Positions 17,326 to 27,115 of a stretch of 64,000 nucleotides of DNA are shown here, one piece after another. The position numbers were made by a program, and so were the translations under genes. The notes beneath the pieces are model-generated. The model had not been told where the DNA came from, searched no databases, and saw only the letters and a list, made by a program, of their open reading frames with translations. Origin of the DNA: Flavobacterium psychraerolatum (GTDB lineage Bacteria > Bacteroidota > Bacteroidia > Flavobacteriales > Flavobacteriaceae). The stretch lies in assembly GCF_025960985.1 (NCBI RefSeq), contig NZ_JAOQMX010000024.1, positions 1-64,000 of the forward strand, in the 5' to 3' direction. Every line of letters starts with the position of its first letter. Within the stretch, counting starts at the first letter, position 1.

Positions 17326-17360
17326 AAATCCCAGATCAATAATTGATCTGGGATTTTTTT
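17326..17360 (+). terminator. Terminator of the barrel/OmpA operon
   Basis: ATCCCAGATCAAT/AATTGATCTGGGAT, nearly perfect, followed by T7. It lies 168 bp past the OmpA stop. The rest of the 17161-17794 gap is AT-rich with no further gene or repeat that I can see. Confidence 0.85.
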
Positions 17361-17767
17361 TATAAAAGAGGGTTTAGCTTTTGTGATTCTCAAAATAAGA
17401 TAGAATTAATTCTCATTTCTAAAGTAATTTAAAGACGCTTCATTATTCATTGACTTGAGGAAAGAATTCTTAAATGTTTAAAAATGAATTCAATACTAAT
17501 TTAAATTATAGAAAGTTATGATGACGATAGCTAATCATTTGGTAGATGATTCTTTTAAAATAAGAGCCAAATAATATCTTTTACGAATCAAATTCAATAT
17601 TCTATGTAGATGGTTAAGTATCTTTTAGTTATAAAATTGTTAATGCAATTATTTAATGTTTGTGGAAATTATTGAGCTATAGCTTTTTACATTTAAGAGA
17701 TGTTTTTCTTAAAGTTAAATAAGTGTTTAATTTAATTTCGGCAGGTATCTCCTTGAGTAAATAGTTA

Positions 17768-17775
17768 TAATTTTG
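17768..17775 (+). promoter_or_regulatory. -7 box upstream of the 208-residue barrel gene
   Basis: TAATTTTG fits TAnnTTTG, 20 bases before the ATG at 17795. The -33 element is not obvious. Confidence 0.45.
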
Positions 17776-17794
17776 CTTTAAAAATATAATAATC

Positions 17795-18421
17795 ATGAAA
17801 AAAGTAATTTTATTAGCCATTGCATTACTGGCAATTTCATTCGCAAACGCACAAGATTCAAGTGCCAAAGAGTATGGTTTCTCAAAAGGAAATGTACTTG
17901 TTGAAGGGAATTTAGGTTTCAATTCGTCCAATAACAATAATACGGAGGTGAAAACTAATTCTTTTAATTTCGCTCCAAAAGTTGGTTATTTCCTATCAGA
18001 TAAATTTGCTATTGGTGCAGAATTAGGTTTAGGAACAAATAAAAAAGAAACAGCTGGAGTAGATACTTCAAAAAACACTACTATGTCAGCAGGTGTTTTC
18101 GGTCGTTATTATTTCTTAGAACTAGGACAAAGATTTAAAACGTATGCAGATGCTAATGTGGCGTATGGACATTCAAAAGATGGTATTGGATCTGCAGCAT
18201 CAAAAGCAAATGGTCTTGGAGCAGGTATTGGTTTAGGGATAAACTACTTTGTAACTAAGCGTTTGGTTTTGAATTTTGCATTAAAAAACATATTGAGCTA
18301 CAGTACTGCTAAGGTGGATGCTCCTGGACAAAAAAGTGTTTCAAACTTTGGTTTTGACTTAAGCGGAAATATCGCAAACCCTTTCGCTACAGGAAGTTTT
18401 GGTATTGGATACATTTTTTAG
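17795..18421 (+). CDS. Outer-membrane beta-barrel protein
   Basis: 208 residues with signal peptide MKKVILLAIALLAISFANAQ. The mature sequence has paired amphipathic strands (NVLVEGNLGFNSSN, FNFAPKVGYFLSDKFAIGAELGLGTN, GVFGRYYFLELGQRFKTYADANVAYGHS) and ends FGIGYIF, the usual barrel-closing aromatic. It fits the PF13568/PF13505-type small barrels. It is a single-gene unit with its own promoter box and terminator. Its role is not readable; abundant structural or adhesion-related barrels are common in flavobacteria. Confidence 0.87.
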   Translation: MKKVILLAIALLAISFANAQDSSAKEYGFSKGNVLVEGNLGFNSSNNNNTEVKTNSFNFAPKVGYFLSDKFAIGAELGLGTNKKETAGVDTSKNTTMSAGVFGRYYFLELGQRFKTYADANVAYGHSKDGIGSAASKANGLGAGIGLGINYFVTKRLVLNFALKNILSYSTAKVDAPGQKSVSNFGFDLSGNIANPFATGSFGIGYIF

Positions 18422-18443
18422 TCAATTACTTATCATTATAAAG

Positions 18444-18470
18444 AAACCTCTCTAATCGAGAGGTTTTTTT
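18444..18470 (+). terminator. Terminator before xerD
   Basis: AACCTCTC-TAAT-CGAGAGGTT and T7. It separates the barrel gene from xerD. Confidence 0.85.
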
Positions 18471-18498
18471 ATGCCTTAAAATGTCGTTAATTTGTAAT

Positions 18499-19395
18499 AT
18501 GAATTGGAATATCGATATTAAAAATTACCAATCTTATCTACGTATAGAAAGAGGTCTGTCAAAGAATACAATTGATAACTATACTTTTGATATTGAAAGA
18601 TTGTGTCTGTTCTTGGATGCCAACCAAATTGTTGTTTCTCCTATAAAAATTACAGAAGAAACGATTCAGCAATTTATTTATGATGTTTCCTCTCAAGTTA
18701 ATGCGCGCTCTCAGGCGAGAATAATTTCGGGTTTAAAAAGCTTTTTTAGTTATTTAATTTTTGAGGACTATCGTACAGATAATCCTTTGGAATTGATTGA
18801 AAGTCCAAAAACAGGTCGGAAACTACCAGGTACTTTGGCAATCCAAGAAATTGATGCTTTGATCGCTGCAATTGATTTGAGTACGCAAGAAGGTGAGCGT
18901 AATCGTGCGATGTTGGAACTGCTATATGGTTGTGGTTTGCGCGTTTCAGAATTGGTTGCACTTAAGATTTCAGACTTGTTTTTTGAGGAGGGATTTATCA
19001 AAGTTACTGGAAAAGGGAATAAGCAAAGGTTTGTCCCTATTGGAGAATTGGCACAAAAGTACATTCATATTTATAGAACTTCTATTCGCTCTCATATCAC
19101 GATAAAGAAAGGATTTGAAGATACATTATTTCTCAATAGGAGAGGAGGGCAGTTATCACGTGCCATGATTTTTACTATCATCAAAAACTTAGCTGCTGAA
19201 ATCGGATTGCAAAAAAAAATTAGTCCACATACGTTTAGACATTCCTTTGCGACGCATTTACTAGAGAATGGTGCAGATCTTCGCTCGATACAATTAATGT
19301 TGGGTCATGAATCAATTACGACTACAGAGGTCTATTTACACTTGGACAGAAAATATTTGGCTGAGGTAATGAATGCTTGTCATCCTAGGAAATAG
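18499..19395 (+). CDS. xerD: Tyrosine recombinase XerD
   Basis: 298 residues from the ATG at 18499; an ATG at 18481 adds six. An N-terminal SAM-like core-binding domain (YQSYLRIERGLSKNTIDNY) precedes a catalytic domain with all expected residues: Arg in LYGCGLRVSELVAL, Lys in VTGKGNKQRFVP, HTFRHSFATHLLENGADLR (HxxR), LMLGHESITTTEVYLH (His and the nucleophile Tyr). It resolves chromosome dimers at dif, with FtsK. Length and sequence are housekeeping-type rather than phage-type. It follows a terminator and has no co-transcribed partner. Confidence 0.95.
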   Translation: MNWNIDIKNYQSYLRIERGLSKNTIDNYTFDIERLCLFLDANQIVVSPIKITEETIQQFIYDVSSQVNARSQARIISGLKSFFSYLIFEDYRTDNPLELIESPKTGRKLPGTLAIQEIDALIAAIDLSTQEGERNRAMLELLYGCGLRVSELVALKISDLFFEEGFIKVTGKGNKQRFVPIGELAQKYIHIYRTSIRSHITIKKGFEDTLFLNRRGGQLSRAMIFTIIKNLAAEIGLQKKISPHTFRHSFATHLLENGADLRSIQLMLGHESITTTEVYLHLDRKYLAEVMNACHPRK

Positions 19396-19504
19396 TTTAT
19401 TTATAGTTTTTGATTGAATAGAATAGACTCTTTCTATTAGTTTTAAGAAGAAATTTTTAACAAAAATACATCTGCAAGAATTGACTCTTTTGTGATTTTA
19501 GATC

Positions 19505-19542
19505 AATAAAAAAGACCTATTGAATATAAGATTCAATAGGTC
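19505..19542 (-). terminator. Terminator of the RNase Y gene
   Basis: GACCTATTGAAT/ATTCAATAGGTC, 12-bp perfect stem, with A7 on the left that reads as a T run on the minus strand. Confidence 0.88.
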
Positions 19543-19582
19543 CTGTCAATTATTTACTTCCTTTGGAGGGGTTAGGTGAGGA

Positions 19583-21145
19583 CTATTTAGCGATATTTAC
19601 CGCTCTAGTTTCTCTAATTACTGTTACTTTAACCTGACCTGGATATGTCATCTCTGTTTGAATTTTTTGTGAAATTTCAAAAGATAGATTTGCAGCGTTA
19701 TCATCGGATACTTTTTCGCTTTCTACAATTACACGTAGTTCTCTACCTGCTTGAATAGCATAAGCATTTTTAACACCATTGAATCCGTATGCTACTTCTT
19801 CAAGGTCTTTTAAACGCTGAATGTATGAATCTAGTACTTGTCTTCTAGCACCTGGTCGTGCACCTGATATAGCATCACACACTTGGATAATTGGAGAAAG
19901 TAATGATTTCATTTCGATTTCGTCGTGATGCGCTCCAATGGCATTACATACTTCTTCTTTTTCCCCATATTTCTCAGCCCATTGCATTCCTAGTAATGCG
20001 TGAGGTAGGTCACTTTCTGCATCTGGCACTTTACCAATATCGTGAAGTAAACCAGCTCTTTTAGCCAATTTAACATTCAGTCCTAGTTCAGCAGCCATTA
20101 TTCCACAAAGCTTTGATACTTCTCTAGAGTGTTGTAATAAGTTCTGCCCATAAGAAGAACGGTATTTCATACGACCAACTACTTTGATTAATTCTGGGTG
20201 TAAACCATGAATTCCAAGATCAATAACGGTACGTTTTCCAACTTCAATAATTTCGTCATCGATTTGTTTGGCTGTTTTAGCAACTACTTCTTCAATACGA
20301 GCTGGGTGAATACGACCATCTGTAACCAATTTATGAAGTGCTAAACGAGCAATTTCTCTACGTACAGGATCAAAACAAGAAAGGATGATAGCTTCGGGTG
20401 TATCATCAACAATGATTTCTACTCCTGTAGCTGCTTCTAGTGCACGTATGTTACGACCTTCACGTCCAATAATTCTACCTTTTACATCATCAGATTCAAT
20501 GTTAAAAACAGATACACAGTTTTCAACAGCTTCTTCTGTTCCAACTCTTTGGATCGTATTGATGATAATTTTCTTAGCTTCTTGTTGTGCAGTAAGTTTA
20601 GCCTCTTCAATTGTGTCTTGTATATGAGACATCGCTTTTGATTTTGCTTCGGCTTTTAATCCTTCTACCAATTGGTTTTTAGCATCTTCTGCAGATAAGC
20701 CAGAGATTACTTCTAATTGTTGTAGTTGGCTTTTGTGTAGTTTTTCAACTTCAGTTTGTTTTTTCTCTAAAAGGTCAATTTTAGAGCTTAATTCTACTGT
20801 TTTGCTTTCAAAATCATCGTTGATTTTTTTAGCTTTTGATAATTCATTTGATATTTGAGACTCTTTGTCTCGTGTTCTTTTCTCTACTTCGGCAACTTTT
20901 TTGTCTCTAGACAAAATTACTTGTTCGTGTTCTGATTTTAATTCGATAAATTTCTCTTTTGCTTGAAGAATTTTATCTTTTTTTATGTTTTCAGCTTCTA
21001 AATTTGCATCTTTTAATATAGAGGAAGCTTCTTTTTTAGCGTTTTTAATTAGGTTAGAAATATTGCTTTTTTCTATCAATTTGGCAATGCTAAAACCCAC
21101 TGCAATACCTATAATCCCTGAGATGACGATTGTTACTATGTCCAT
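19583..21145 (-). CDS. rny: Ribonuclease Y
   Basis: 520 residues, the normal length. An N-terminal membrane helix ([20 protein letters not shown]) is followed by a long coiled coil (about 30-200), a KH domain ([20 protein letters not shown]) and a metal-dependent HD domain ([20 protein letters not shown]). It is an endoribonuclease anchored at the inner membrane that starts mRNA decay. Downstream of zapA and the 6S-like RNA on the same strand. All catalytic landmarks are present. Confidence 0.97.
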   Translation of the reverse strand: MDIVTIVISGIIGIAVGFSIAKLIEKSNISNLIKNAKKEASSILKDANLEAENIKKDKILQAKEKFIELKSEHEQVILSRDKKVAEVEKRTRDKESQISNELSKAKKINDDFESKTVELSSKIDLLEKKQTEVEKLHKSQLQQLEVISGLSAEDAKNQLVEGLKAEAKSKAMSHIQDTIEEAKLTAQQEAKKIIINTIQRVGTEEAVENCVSVFNIESDDVKGRIIGREGRNIRALEAATGVEIIVDDTPEAIILSCFDPVRREIARLALHKLVTDGRIHPARIEEVVAKTAKQIDDEIIEVGKRTVIDLGIHGLHPELIKVVGRMKYRSSYGQNLLQHSREVSKLCGIMAAELGLNVKLAKRAGLLHDIGKVPDAESDLPHALLGMQWAEKYGEKEEVCNAIGAHHDEIEMKSLLSPIIQVCDAISGARPGARRQVLDSYIQRLKDLEEVAYGFNGVKNAYAIQAGRELRVIVESEKVSDDNAANLSFEISQKIQTEMTYPGQVKVTVIRETRAVNIAK

Positions 21146-21173
21146 GTTTGTTTAAAATTTATATATAAAAAAA

Positions 21174-21329
21174 GCCTACATTAATTGCTTGAATAAACTC
21201 GAATATGACAAGTTTTGAGCTAACTCACTGTTCAAGTTTTCCTGACGAATCAGGACGTACTCTAGTAGCGATGACTTGCTCATTCTAATTTGTTAGTGTT
21301 GAGTTTACCAATTGTGAACTAATGTAGGC
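21174..21329 (-). ncRNA. ssrS: 6S RNA candidate (SsrS-like)
   Basis: The 200-bp gap between zapA and rny holds a structured 156-nt RNA on the minus strand. The ends pair perfectly (GCCTACATTA with TAATGTAGGC) and are followed by a T7 run (21173-21167). Inside, GTAAACTC pairs with GAGTTTAT, then TGAGC with GCTCA and CAAGT with ACTTG, with open bubbles between, and an apical hairpin CCTGA-TTCG-TCAGG. A long, bubbled rod of this size matches 6S RNA, which binds housekeeping RNA polymerase, and 6S genes often adjoin zapA. Assignment is by structure and position, not by covariance search. Confidence 0.72.
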
Positions 21330-21358
21330 AGTATCTTAGTTAATGTAAAGAACGTCTT

Positions 21359-21649
21359 TTAATCGAGATATTCGTCTAGTAACGCATTGATTTTATTTAA
21401 TCTATCTATGGTTTCGTCTCCGTTGATAGTTTTGTCAATTTGTTTCTGTTCTACTTGTGAGGCAAATTGCAAGGCACACATGGCCAATACGTCTTGCTTA
21501 TCACGAACAGCATAATTTTCTTCAAATTGCTTAATCATGGTATCAATTTTTTTTGAAGCACTCCTAAGGCCTTCTTCCTGAGAGAATTCTACCGTTAGCG
21601 GGTAGACTCTGTCTGCAATTGATATCTTTATTTTAAGCTTTTCGTCCAT
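21359..21649 (-). CDS. zapA: Cell division protein ZapA
   Basis: 96 residues from the ATG at 21649. The N-terminal sequence LKIKISIADRVYPLTVE is the ZapA beta-strand region; EEGLRSASKKIDTMIKQFEENYAVRDKQDVLAMCALQFASQ is the conserved helix, followed by a short coiled coil. It bundles FtsZ filaments at midcell. An upstream in-frame ATG at 21682 overlaps the preceding coiled-coil gene and adds residues atypical of the family. The preceding gene ends 8 nt upstream, so they form an operon. Confidence 0.92.
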   Translation of the reverse strand: MDEKLKIKISIADRVYPLTVEFSQEEGLRSASKKIDTMIKQFEENYAVRDKQDVLAMCALQFASQVEQKQIDKTINGDETIDRLNKINALLDEYLD

Positions 21650-21657
21650 ATGTATTA

Positions 21658-21948
21658 TTAGTCTGCTAGCTGTGCTATGCAATAATCAATTTCGCGAATT
21701 AATGAATTTATTTTAAGCTTTGTATCTCTTTTGTTTTCGTCGCTGCCGAGTAATGAGTTGGCAATCTTGAGTGTTTCATATTGCGCTTTTAACGCTTCAA
21801 TCTCAGTACTTTGAGCTTGTATGGTTTGTGCAGATTTTTTTAATTCGATATGTAAATCTTGAGTATTTTTTTCTAAATTTTTTATTTTTAGAACCAGTTT
21901 TCCAACTTTATTTTCAAGAGTATCAATTATTGCTGCAATTACACTCAT
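21658..21948 (-). CDS. Coiled-coil protein upstream of zapA
   Basis: 96 residues, almost entirely heptad-patterned (VIAAIIDTLENKVGKLVLK, then ELKKSAQTIQAQSTEIEALK) with a short C-terminal segment KLKINSLIREIDYCIAQLAD. No signal peptide. Its place 8 nt upstream of zapA suggests a cell-division accessory role comparable to ZapB; that is inference from context and coiled-coil character. I do not recognise a named family with certainty. Confidence 0.75.
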   Translation of the reverse strand: MSVIAAIIDTLENKVGKLVLKIKNLEKNTQDLHIELKKSAQTIQAQSTEIEALKAQYETLKIANSLLGSDENKRDTKLKINSLIREIDYCIAQLAD

Positions 21949-22127
21949 TCGATTTCCTAATTCATTACTTAATATTACAAATTTAGTATTAGTTTTTATT
22001 ATTACAATATTTTATTGGTTTTTTTATTATAAAAAAGACAATTTGTTGTAATGTAAATGGTTACGATTTCTATTTTTTTTATTTAGCAATCCGAATTACT
22101 TTTTTTATCTTAGCAAAAATGTAAAGG

Positions 22128-23825
22128 ATGAAATTTTATAATTTATTGTTGTTGTTTTCCACTGTATTGCTAGCTCAGACGGATTATCCAAAAGATTATT
22201 TTGGGGTTCCAGTTGATATTCCGATCTATCTTTCGGGTAATTTTGCAGAGTTGAGGCCCAATCACTTTCATGCTGGTTTTGATATAAAAACCAAGGGAAG
22301 AGAAGGTGTTGAGGTACACTCTGTAGCAGATGGATTTGTTTCTCGTATAAAAATATCTCCGTATGGTAATGGAAACGCAATCTATATTGACCATCCCAAT
22401 GGTTATACTTCGGTGTATTGCCATTTGCAACAAGCAGAAGGACCTATTGCCGATTATATAAAAAATACGCAGTACAAAGAACATTCATTTGAAATTGAAT
22501 TATTTTTGAAACCCAACGATTTACCGATTAAAAAAGGTCAATTAATTGCCTTGACTGGTAATACAGGTTCTTCTCAAGGTCCTCATTTGCATTTTGAATT
22601 TCGTGATACCAAAACCGAGAAAATTATTAATCCATTGCATTTTGGATATGATAAATTCTTTAATGATACTAGAAAACCAACTGTTGCAGCTTTATATGTT
22701 TATCCTTTGGATGATAAAACGACAGTTAACAATTCTAAACGTCCCATTTTACTCAATCTTTCTTTGCAAAAAGATGGTACCTACTTAGCAAATAAAGTGA
22801 GCGCCAATGGTAGAATAGGTTTTGGTGTAACTGCAGAGGATTATGATGCAGCATCGTACAGCAAAAATGGAGTCTATAAAATACAATCTTTTCTTAACGG
22901 GAAAGCTAGTTTTGGATATCAAATGGACACCTACTCTTTTGACGAAATGAGGTATATTAATGCCTTAATTGATTATCCAAAATACAGAAAGACGGGACAA
23001 CGTGTTCAAAAATTATTTATGACTACTGCTTATCCATTGAGTATTATTAAGGCAGATGTAAATAATGGAATAATTGACGTAAAACCAAATTTGTCGAATG
23101 TATATCAGTTAGATGTTTCCGACTTTTTTGGAAATACAACAACGATTAATGTTCCTATAAGTTACGACATGACAACTACGATTATTGATAAAGAAGTCGT
23201 GGAGTCCAATTATTATGTAAAAGTGAATCGCGAAAATATTTTTACTAAAGGAAATTGGACGGTTACTTTTCCTGCAGGAACATTTTATGATAATTTTGAT
23301 ATGAATTTTAATGTTCGTGGAGATAGTTTGTATTTACACGATGAGATGACACCTGTACACTCTAGTTTTACGATAGCAGTTGATGATGCTAAATATTCTG
23401 ATGCCGATAGTGAGCAAGTTTATATCGCTGATGTAGATTCGAGAGGAAGATTAGGGTATAATTATACTACCAAAAAAGGTACTGTATACACAGCTAGAGT
23501 AAAATCATTAGGTAAATATACCTTGGCTAGAGATACTACAAAACCAAGTGTATCAATAGGGAAATCAATTGAGGGCAAATGGATAAGTTCTCAAAAATCT
23601 GTGCAGTTATCTATAAGTGATTCTGGAAGCGGAATCAAATCATACAACGGATATTTGAATGGTGTTTGGGCATTGTTTGAATATGATTATAAAACAAGAA
23701 AAATAACTCATAACTTTAATGAAGGGATTGTTGTTGAAGGGGCAAATGAGTTAAAAGTAGTAGTTGTAGATAATGTAGGGAATTCAACTACCTTTGAAAC
23801 TCATTTTTTTAGAAGTCAAAAATAA
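22128..23825 (+). CDS. M23 family metallopeptidase
   Basis: 565 residues. Signal peptide about 1-17 (MKFYNLLLLFSTVLLAQ). The LytM/M23 domain lies at about 30-180 with zinc ligands in NHFHAGFDIK (HxxxD type) and GPHLHFEFRD (HxH). The remaining 380 residues are beta-rich with Ig-like pieces (LSISDSGSGIKSYNGYLNG) and may bind other envelope components. It is expected to cleave peptidoglycan cross-links or process peptides in the periplasm. The TonB-dependent receptor starts 11 nt after its stop, so the two are probably co-transcribed. Confidence 0.92.
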   Translation: MKFYNLLLLFSTVLLAQTDYPKDYFGVPVDIPIYLSGNFAELRPNHFHAGFDIKTKGREGVEVHSVADGFVSRIKISPYGNGNAIYIDHPNGYTSVYCHLQQAEGPIADYIKNTQYKEHSFEIELFLKPNDLPIKKGQLIALTGNTGSSQGPHLHFEFRDTKTEKIINPLHFGYDKFFNDTRKPTVAALYVYPLDDKTTVNNSKRPILLNLSLQKDGTYLANKVSANGRIGFGVTAEDYDAASYSKNGVYKIQSFLNGKASFGYQMDTYSFDEMRYINALIDYPKYRKTGQRVQKLFMTTAYPLSIIKADVNNGIIDVKPNLSNVYQLDVSDFFGNTTTINVPISYDMTTTIIDKEVVESNYYVKVNRENIFTKGNWTVTFPAGTFYDNFDMNFNVRGDSLYLHDEMTPVHSSFTIAVDDAKYSDADSEQVYIADVDSRGRLGYNYTTKKGTVYTARVKSLGKYTLARDTTKPSVSIGKSIEGKWISSQKSVQLSISDSGSGIKSYNGYLNGVWALFEYDYKTRKITHNFNEGIVVEGANELKVVVVDNVGNSTTFETHFFRSQK

Positions 23826-23836
23826 ATAGATATACT

Positions 23837-26302
23837 TTGAGCATTAGTAAAATATTTTTTGTTGTTATCGCATTTGCGATGAGTCTAAGTACTTACGCTC
23901 AATTGGCTATAGTAAAAGGTTTTATTTTAGATAAGGATAATCAACCCGTGAGTAATGTAAATGTTTCTTGTTCGAATGCCAAAACCAATTCAAAAGCAGA
24001 TGGTTTTTATTCGATTAGGATTGCTGCCAATCAAAAAGTGATTCTTTCTTTTACCCATGTATCCTTCAAGAAAACAGTGGTAACTGTAAATTTAAAAACA
24101 AACGAAGTCTATGAGTTTAATGTGGTAATAAGTGACCGACAGGAGCAAATGGGTGAAATTATTGTTACCAATAATAAGAGGCAAGTGCAAGGTGTGGTTA
24201 CTATTGAGCCAGAGTTAATTAGGAAAATGGCTGGTGCCAATGCAGGAATCGAAAACATTTTGAAAACCTTGCCGGGCGTCAATTCCAATAACGAACTAAG
24301 TACTCAGTATGCTGTACGAGGTGGGAATTATGACGAAAATTTAGTGTATGTTAATGAAATAGAAGTGTATCGTCCCTTTTTGATTCGTTCGGGTCAACAA
24401 GAAGGTTTAAGTTTTACGAATACTGATCTTGTGCAGAATGTCGAATTTTCAGCTGGTGGTTTTCAAGCTAAATTTGGTGATAAATTATCTTCAGTTTTGG
24501 ATATAACGTATCGAAAACCTACCAAATTAGCGGGGACTTTTGAAGCAAGTTTTTTGGGAGGAAGCGCTTCCTTAGATGCTATTTCGAAAAATAAAAAATG
24601 GACTGCTGTTACTGGAGTGCGTTATCGCAATAACAGTTTGCTAGTGAATAGCCAAGATACGCAAACCAACTACAAACCAACTTTTGTAGACGTACAGACC
24701 AATGTGAATTTTAACGCATCAGATAAATGGAATTTTAATTTTTTAGGGAATATTTCTCAAAATAATTACTATTACCAACCTTTATCGCGTCAAACAAAAT
24801 TTGGTACTATAGATAAGCCTATGGCTCTAACGGTCAATTATGAAGGTCAGGAAAAAGATAAATATGCTACCTATTTTGGTGCAATTAAAACGACTTTCAA
24901 GGCCACTGAAAATTTCACAATTAAGTTTATTAGCTCTCTTTTTCATACTACGGAGCAGGAGCATTTTGATATTTTGGCACAGTACCGTTTGGGTGAAGTG
25001 GATGCTTCCGTAGGAGGTGATACTTATGGAGACGTAAATTTTACTAGAGGATTAGGCTCTGAGTTGCACCATGCTCGTAACGATTTGGATGCTTTGATTA
25101 GTAATACTGAATTAAAAGGATTTCATGACTGGAAAAAAAATATAGTTGAATGGGGGGCAAAATATACTCGTGAGTCAATAAGAGATCGTGTAATTGAATG
25201 GGAAGTTATCGATTCTGCTGGATTTGCAGTGAATCCTTCAGATAAATTTTTGCCGGTTAATAATCAGCCGTATGTTTCTTATTCAGGCCCTTTAGTTCCT
25301 TATAGTTCCATTCGAGCGGCTAATTTTAATACAATCAATCGTTTTTCAGGTTATTTGCAATGGAGTCGAAAAGATAAAATAGGAAGTGCAGATGTTTGGT
25401 ACAATGCTGGTGCGCGTATTCATAATTGGTCGGTTACCGGAACCAATGCCAATGGAAATTCGCAAACGGTGTATAGTCCCCGAGGTCAATTTGCTATCAA
25501 GCCAGATTGGGAGAAAGATATGGTATTTAGAGCCTCTGGAGGTGTTTACTATCAGCCGCCTTTTTATCGTGAATTGCGTGATGCTTCAGGACAAGTTCAG
25601 GCTAATGTAAAAGCGCAAAAGTCCGTTCATATGGTCTTGGGTAATGATTATAGTTTCAAAATGTGGGATCGTCCTTTTAAATTAGTTTCAGAGGTTTATT
25701 ATAAATCATTAACCAATGTTAACACATACACGGTAGACAATGTTCGCATTCGATATGCTGCCTCCAATGATGCGGTAGCCTACGCACAAGGATTGGATTT
25801 GAGATTGAATGGTGAATTTGTCCCAGGAACAGAATCTTGGGTAAGTTTTGGTTATTTGAAAACAGAAGAAAACAGTGCTGGTAAAGGGTATATTGCAAGG
25901 CCTACAGATCAACGTTTGAAATTTGCATTGTTATTCCAAGATTATATGCCCAATATTCCATCGGTGAAATTATATCTTAACTTGGTCTATAATACAGGGT
26001 TACCTGGGGGTTCTCCTGCTTATGCAGATCCTTATTTGTATCAAAATCGTTTGCATGATTATAGAAGAGTAGATATTGGTTTCTTTAAAGCCTTTATTGA
26101 CGCTACAAAACCAAGACCTAAAAGTGGAATGTTTAAAGCCTTTAAAGAATTGGCTCTAGGGTTCGAAATATTTAACCTTTTTAATAATCAAAATGCAATT
26201 ACCAATACTTGGGTCCGAGATGTATATACAAAATCAGAATACGGAATTCCAAACTATATGACTACTCGAGTGTTTAACATTAAGTTGACAGCGAAGTTGT
26301 AA
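23837..26302 (+). CDS. TonB-dependent receptor with carboxypeptidase-like regulatory domain
   Basis: 821 residues. TTG start: only this start gives a proper signal peptide (SISKIFFVVIAFAMSLSTYAQ), and no ATG lies between it and the upstream stop. Residues about 25-105 are a CarboxypepD_reg-like domain (VKGFILDKDNQPVSNVNVSC). The plug at about 125-235 has NILKTLPGVNSNNELSTQYAV and RGGNYDENLVYVNEIEVYRP. The rest is the 22-strand barrel ending IKLTAKL. There is no SusD partner, so it is not a standard polysaccharide utilisation locus; the substrate is unknown. Confidence 0.93.
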   Translation: MSISKIFFVVIAFAMSLSTYAQLAIVKGFILDKDNQPVSNVNVSCSNAKTNSKADGFYSIRIAANQKVILSFTHVSFKKTVVTVNLKTNEVYEFNVVISDRQEQMGEIIVTNNKRQVQGVVTIEPELIRKMAGANAGIENILKTLPGVNSNNELSTQYAVRGGNYDENLVYVNEIEVYRPFLIRSGQQEGLSFTNTDLVQNVEFSAGGFQAKFGDKLSSVLDITYRKPTKLAGTFEASFLGGSASLDAISKNKKWTAVTGVRYRNNSLLVNSQDTQTNYKPTFVDVQTNVNFNASDKWNFNFLGNISQNNYYYQPLSRQTKFGTIDKPMALTVNYEGQEKDKYATYFGAIKTTFKATENFTIKFISSLFHTTEQEHFDILAQYRLGEVDASVGGDTYGDVNFTRGLGSELHHARNDLDALISNTELKGFHDWKKNIVEWGAKYTRESIRDRVIEWEVIDSAGFAVNPSDKFLPVNNQPYVSYSGPLVPYSSIRAANFNTINRFSGYLQWSRKDKIGSADVWYNAGARIHNWSVTGTNANGNSQTVYSPRGQFAIKPDWEKDMVFRASGGVYYQPPFYRELRDASGQVQANVKAQKSVHMVLGNDYSFKMWDRPFKLVSEVYYKSLTNVNTYTVDNVRIRYAASNDAVAYAQGLDLRLNGEFVPGTESWVSFGYLKTEENSAGKGYIARPTDQRLKFALLFQDYMPNIPSVKLYLNLVYNTGLPGGSPAYADPYLYQNRLHDYRRVDIGFFKAFIDATKPRPKSGMFKAFKELALGFEIFNLFNNQNAITNTWVRDVYTKSEYGIPNYMTTRVFNIKLTAKL

Positions 26303-26392
26303 GCAAGGAGCTTAATTAAATTATAAAAATGAATAATAAACAGAATTTCATTTTTTAAATTGTTTACATTTGGTTTTAATATTTACAATATT

Positions 26393-27115
26393 ATGAAAAA
26401 TATAAAGATAGTTGTTTTATCCGTTTTAGTCTTAGTTGCTGCTAGTTGTAAAGAAGAGGTTGAAAAGCCAAAGGTAATTTATGATAGCGCAAGTAAAAAT
26501 AAGGCTTATGCTAAAGTTGATTCGACTCAGATTTCTATAGCCGATTTACCAATACAAATCGATGGAACGGATTATTTAATCCATCCCGTAGGTGATTTAA
26601 GAGTGTACGAAAAAGGAACTAAATCTCGTTACGGATCGTCTAGTGTAATTGATTTAAGTTTTACCATTTCTAATTTTGGTGATAATGAAATCACAGGATA
26701 TTTGCAAAACCTTAAATTTCAAAAGGTGAGTTCAGACTCTATAAGACCCTTAACAGATAAACCTGTTTTGATTCAAACTGCCTCTTATTTGAAAGGTGTA
26801 GCCGATAAAACTAAGAATAAGATTATGGTCTATACTTTGTTTGATATGGACTCCAATAGAGATGGGAAATTAGATGCAAGTGATATTAAAAGTTTGTATT
26901 TGAGTGATATTAGTGGTGCGAATTTCACTAAAATTTCTGTTGATTTGGAAGAGTTAATTGATTGGAGTTTAATAGAGTCTCAAAATCGTTTGTATTTTAG
27001 AACTGTAGAAGATACCAATAAAAACGGACAATTTGATAAGAATGATGTAGTACACTACAACTATATCGACTTGTCACGAAATGATTGGGAAGTGAAAAGC
27101 TATGAACCAATCTAG
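26393..27115 (+). CDS. Lipoprotein with two EF-hand calcium-binding loops
   Basis: 240 residues from the ATG at 26393. Lipobox VAASC puts lipidated Cys at 19. Two 12-residue loops fit the EF-hand/dockerin ligand pattern: DSNRDGKLDASD (153-164) and DTNKNGQFDKND (207-218), with acidic or Asn residues at positions 1, 3, 5 and 12 and Gly at 6. I do not recognise the rest. It is likely surface- or periplasm-anchored and calcium-stabilised. It follows the receptor gene by 90 bp. Its stop codon overlaps that of the converging DUF2971 gene (CTAG). Confidence 0.75.
   Translation: MKNIKIVVLSVLVLVAASCKEEVEKPKVIYDSASKNKAYAKVDSTQISIADLPIQIDGTDYLIHPVGDLRVYEKGTKSRYGSSSVIDLSFTISNFGDNEITGYLQNLKFQKVSSDSIRPLTDKPVLIQTASYLKGVADKTKNKIMVYTLFDMDSNRDGKLDASDIKSLYLSDISGANFTKISVDLEELIDWSLIESQNRLYFRTVEDTNKNGQFDKNDVVHYNYIDLSRNDWEVKSYEPI

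Noticed and set aside
18499..19395. Phage or integron integrase
   Set aside because: Length, domain pattern and residues are those of the housekeeping XerD, and no mobile genes adjoin it.
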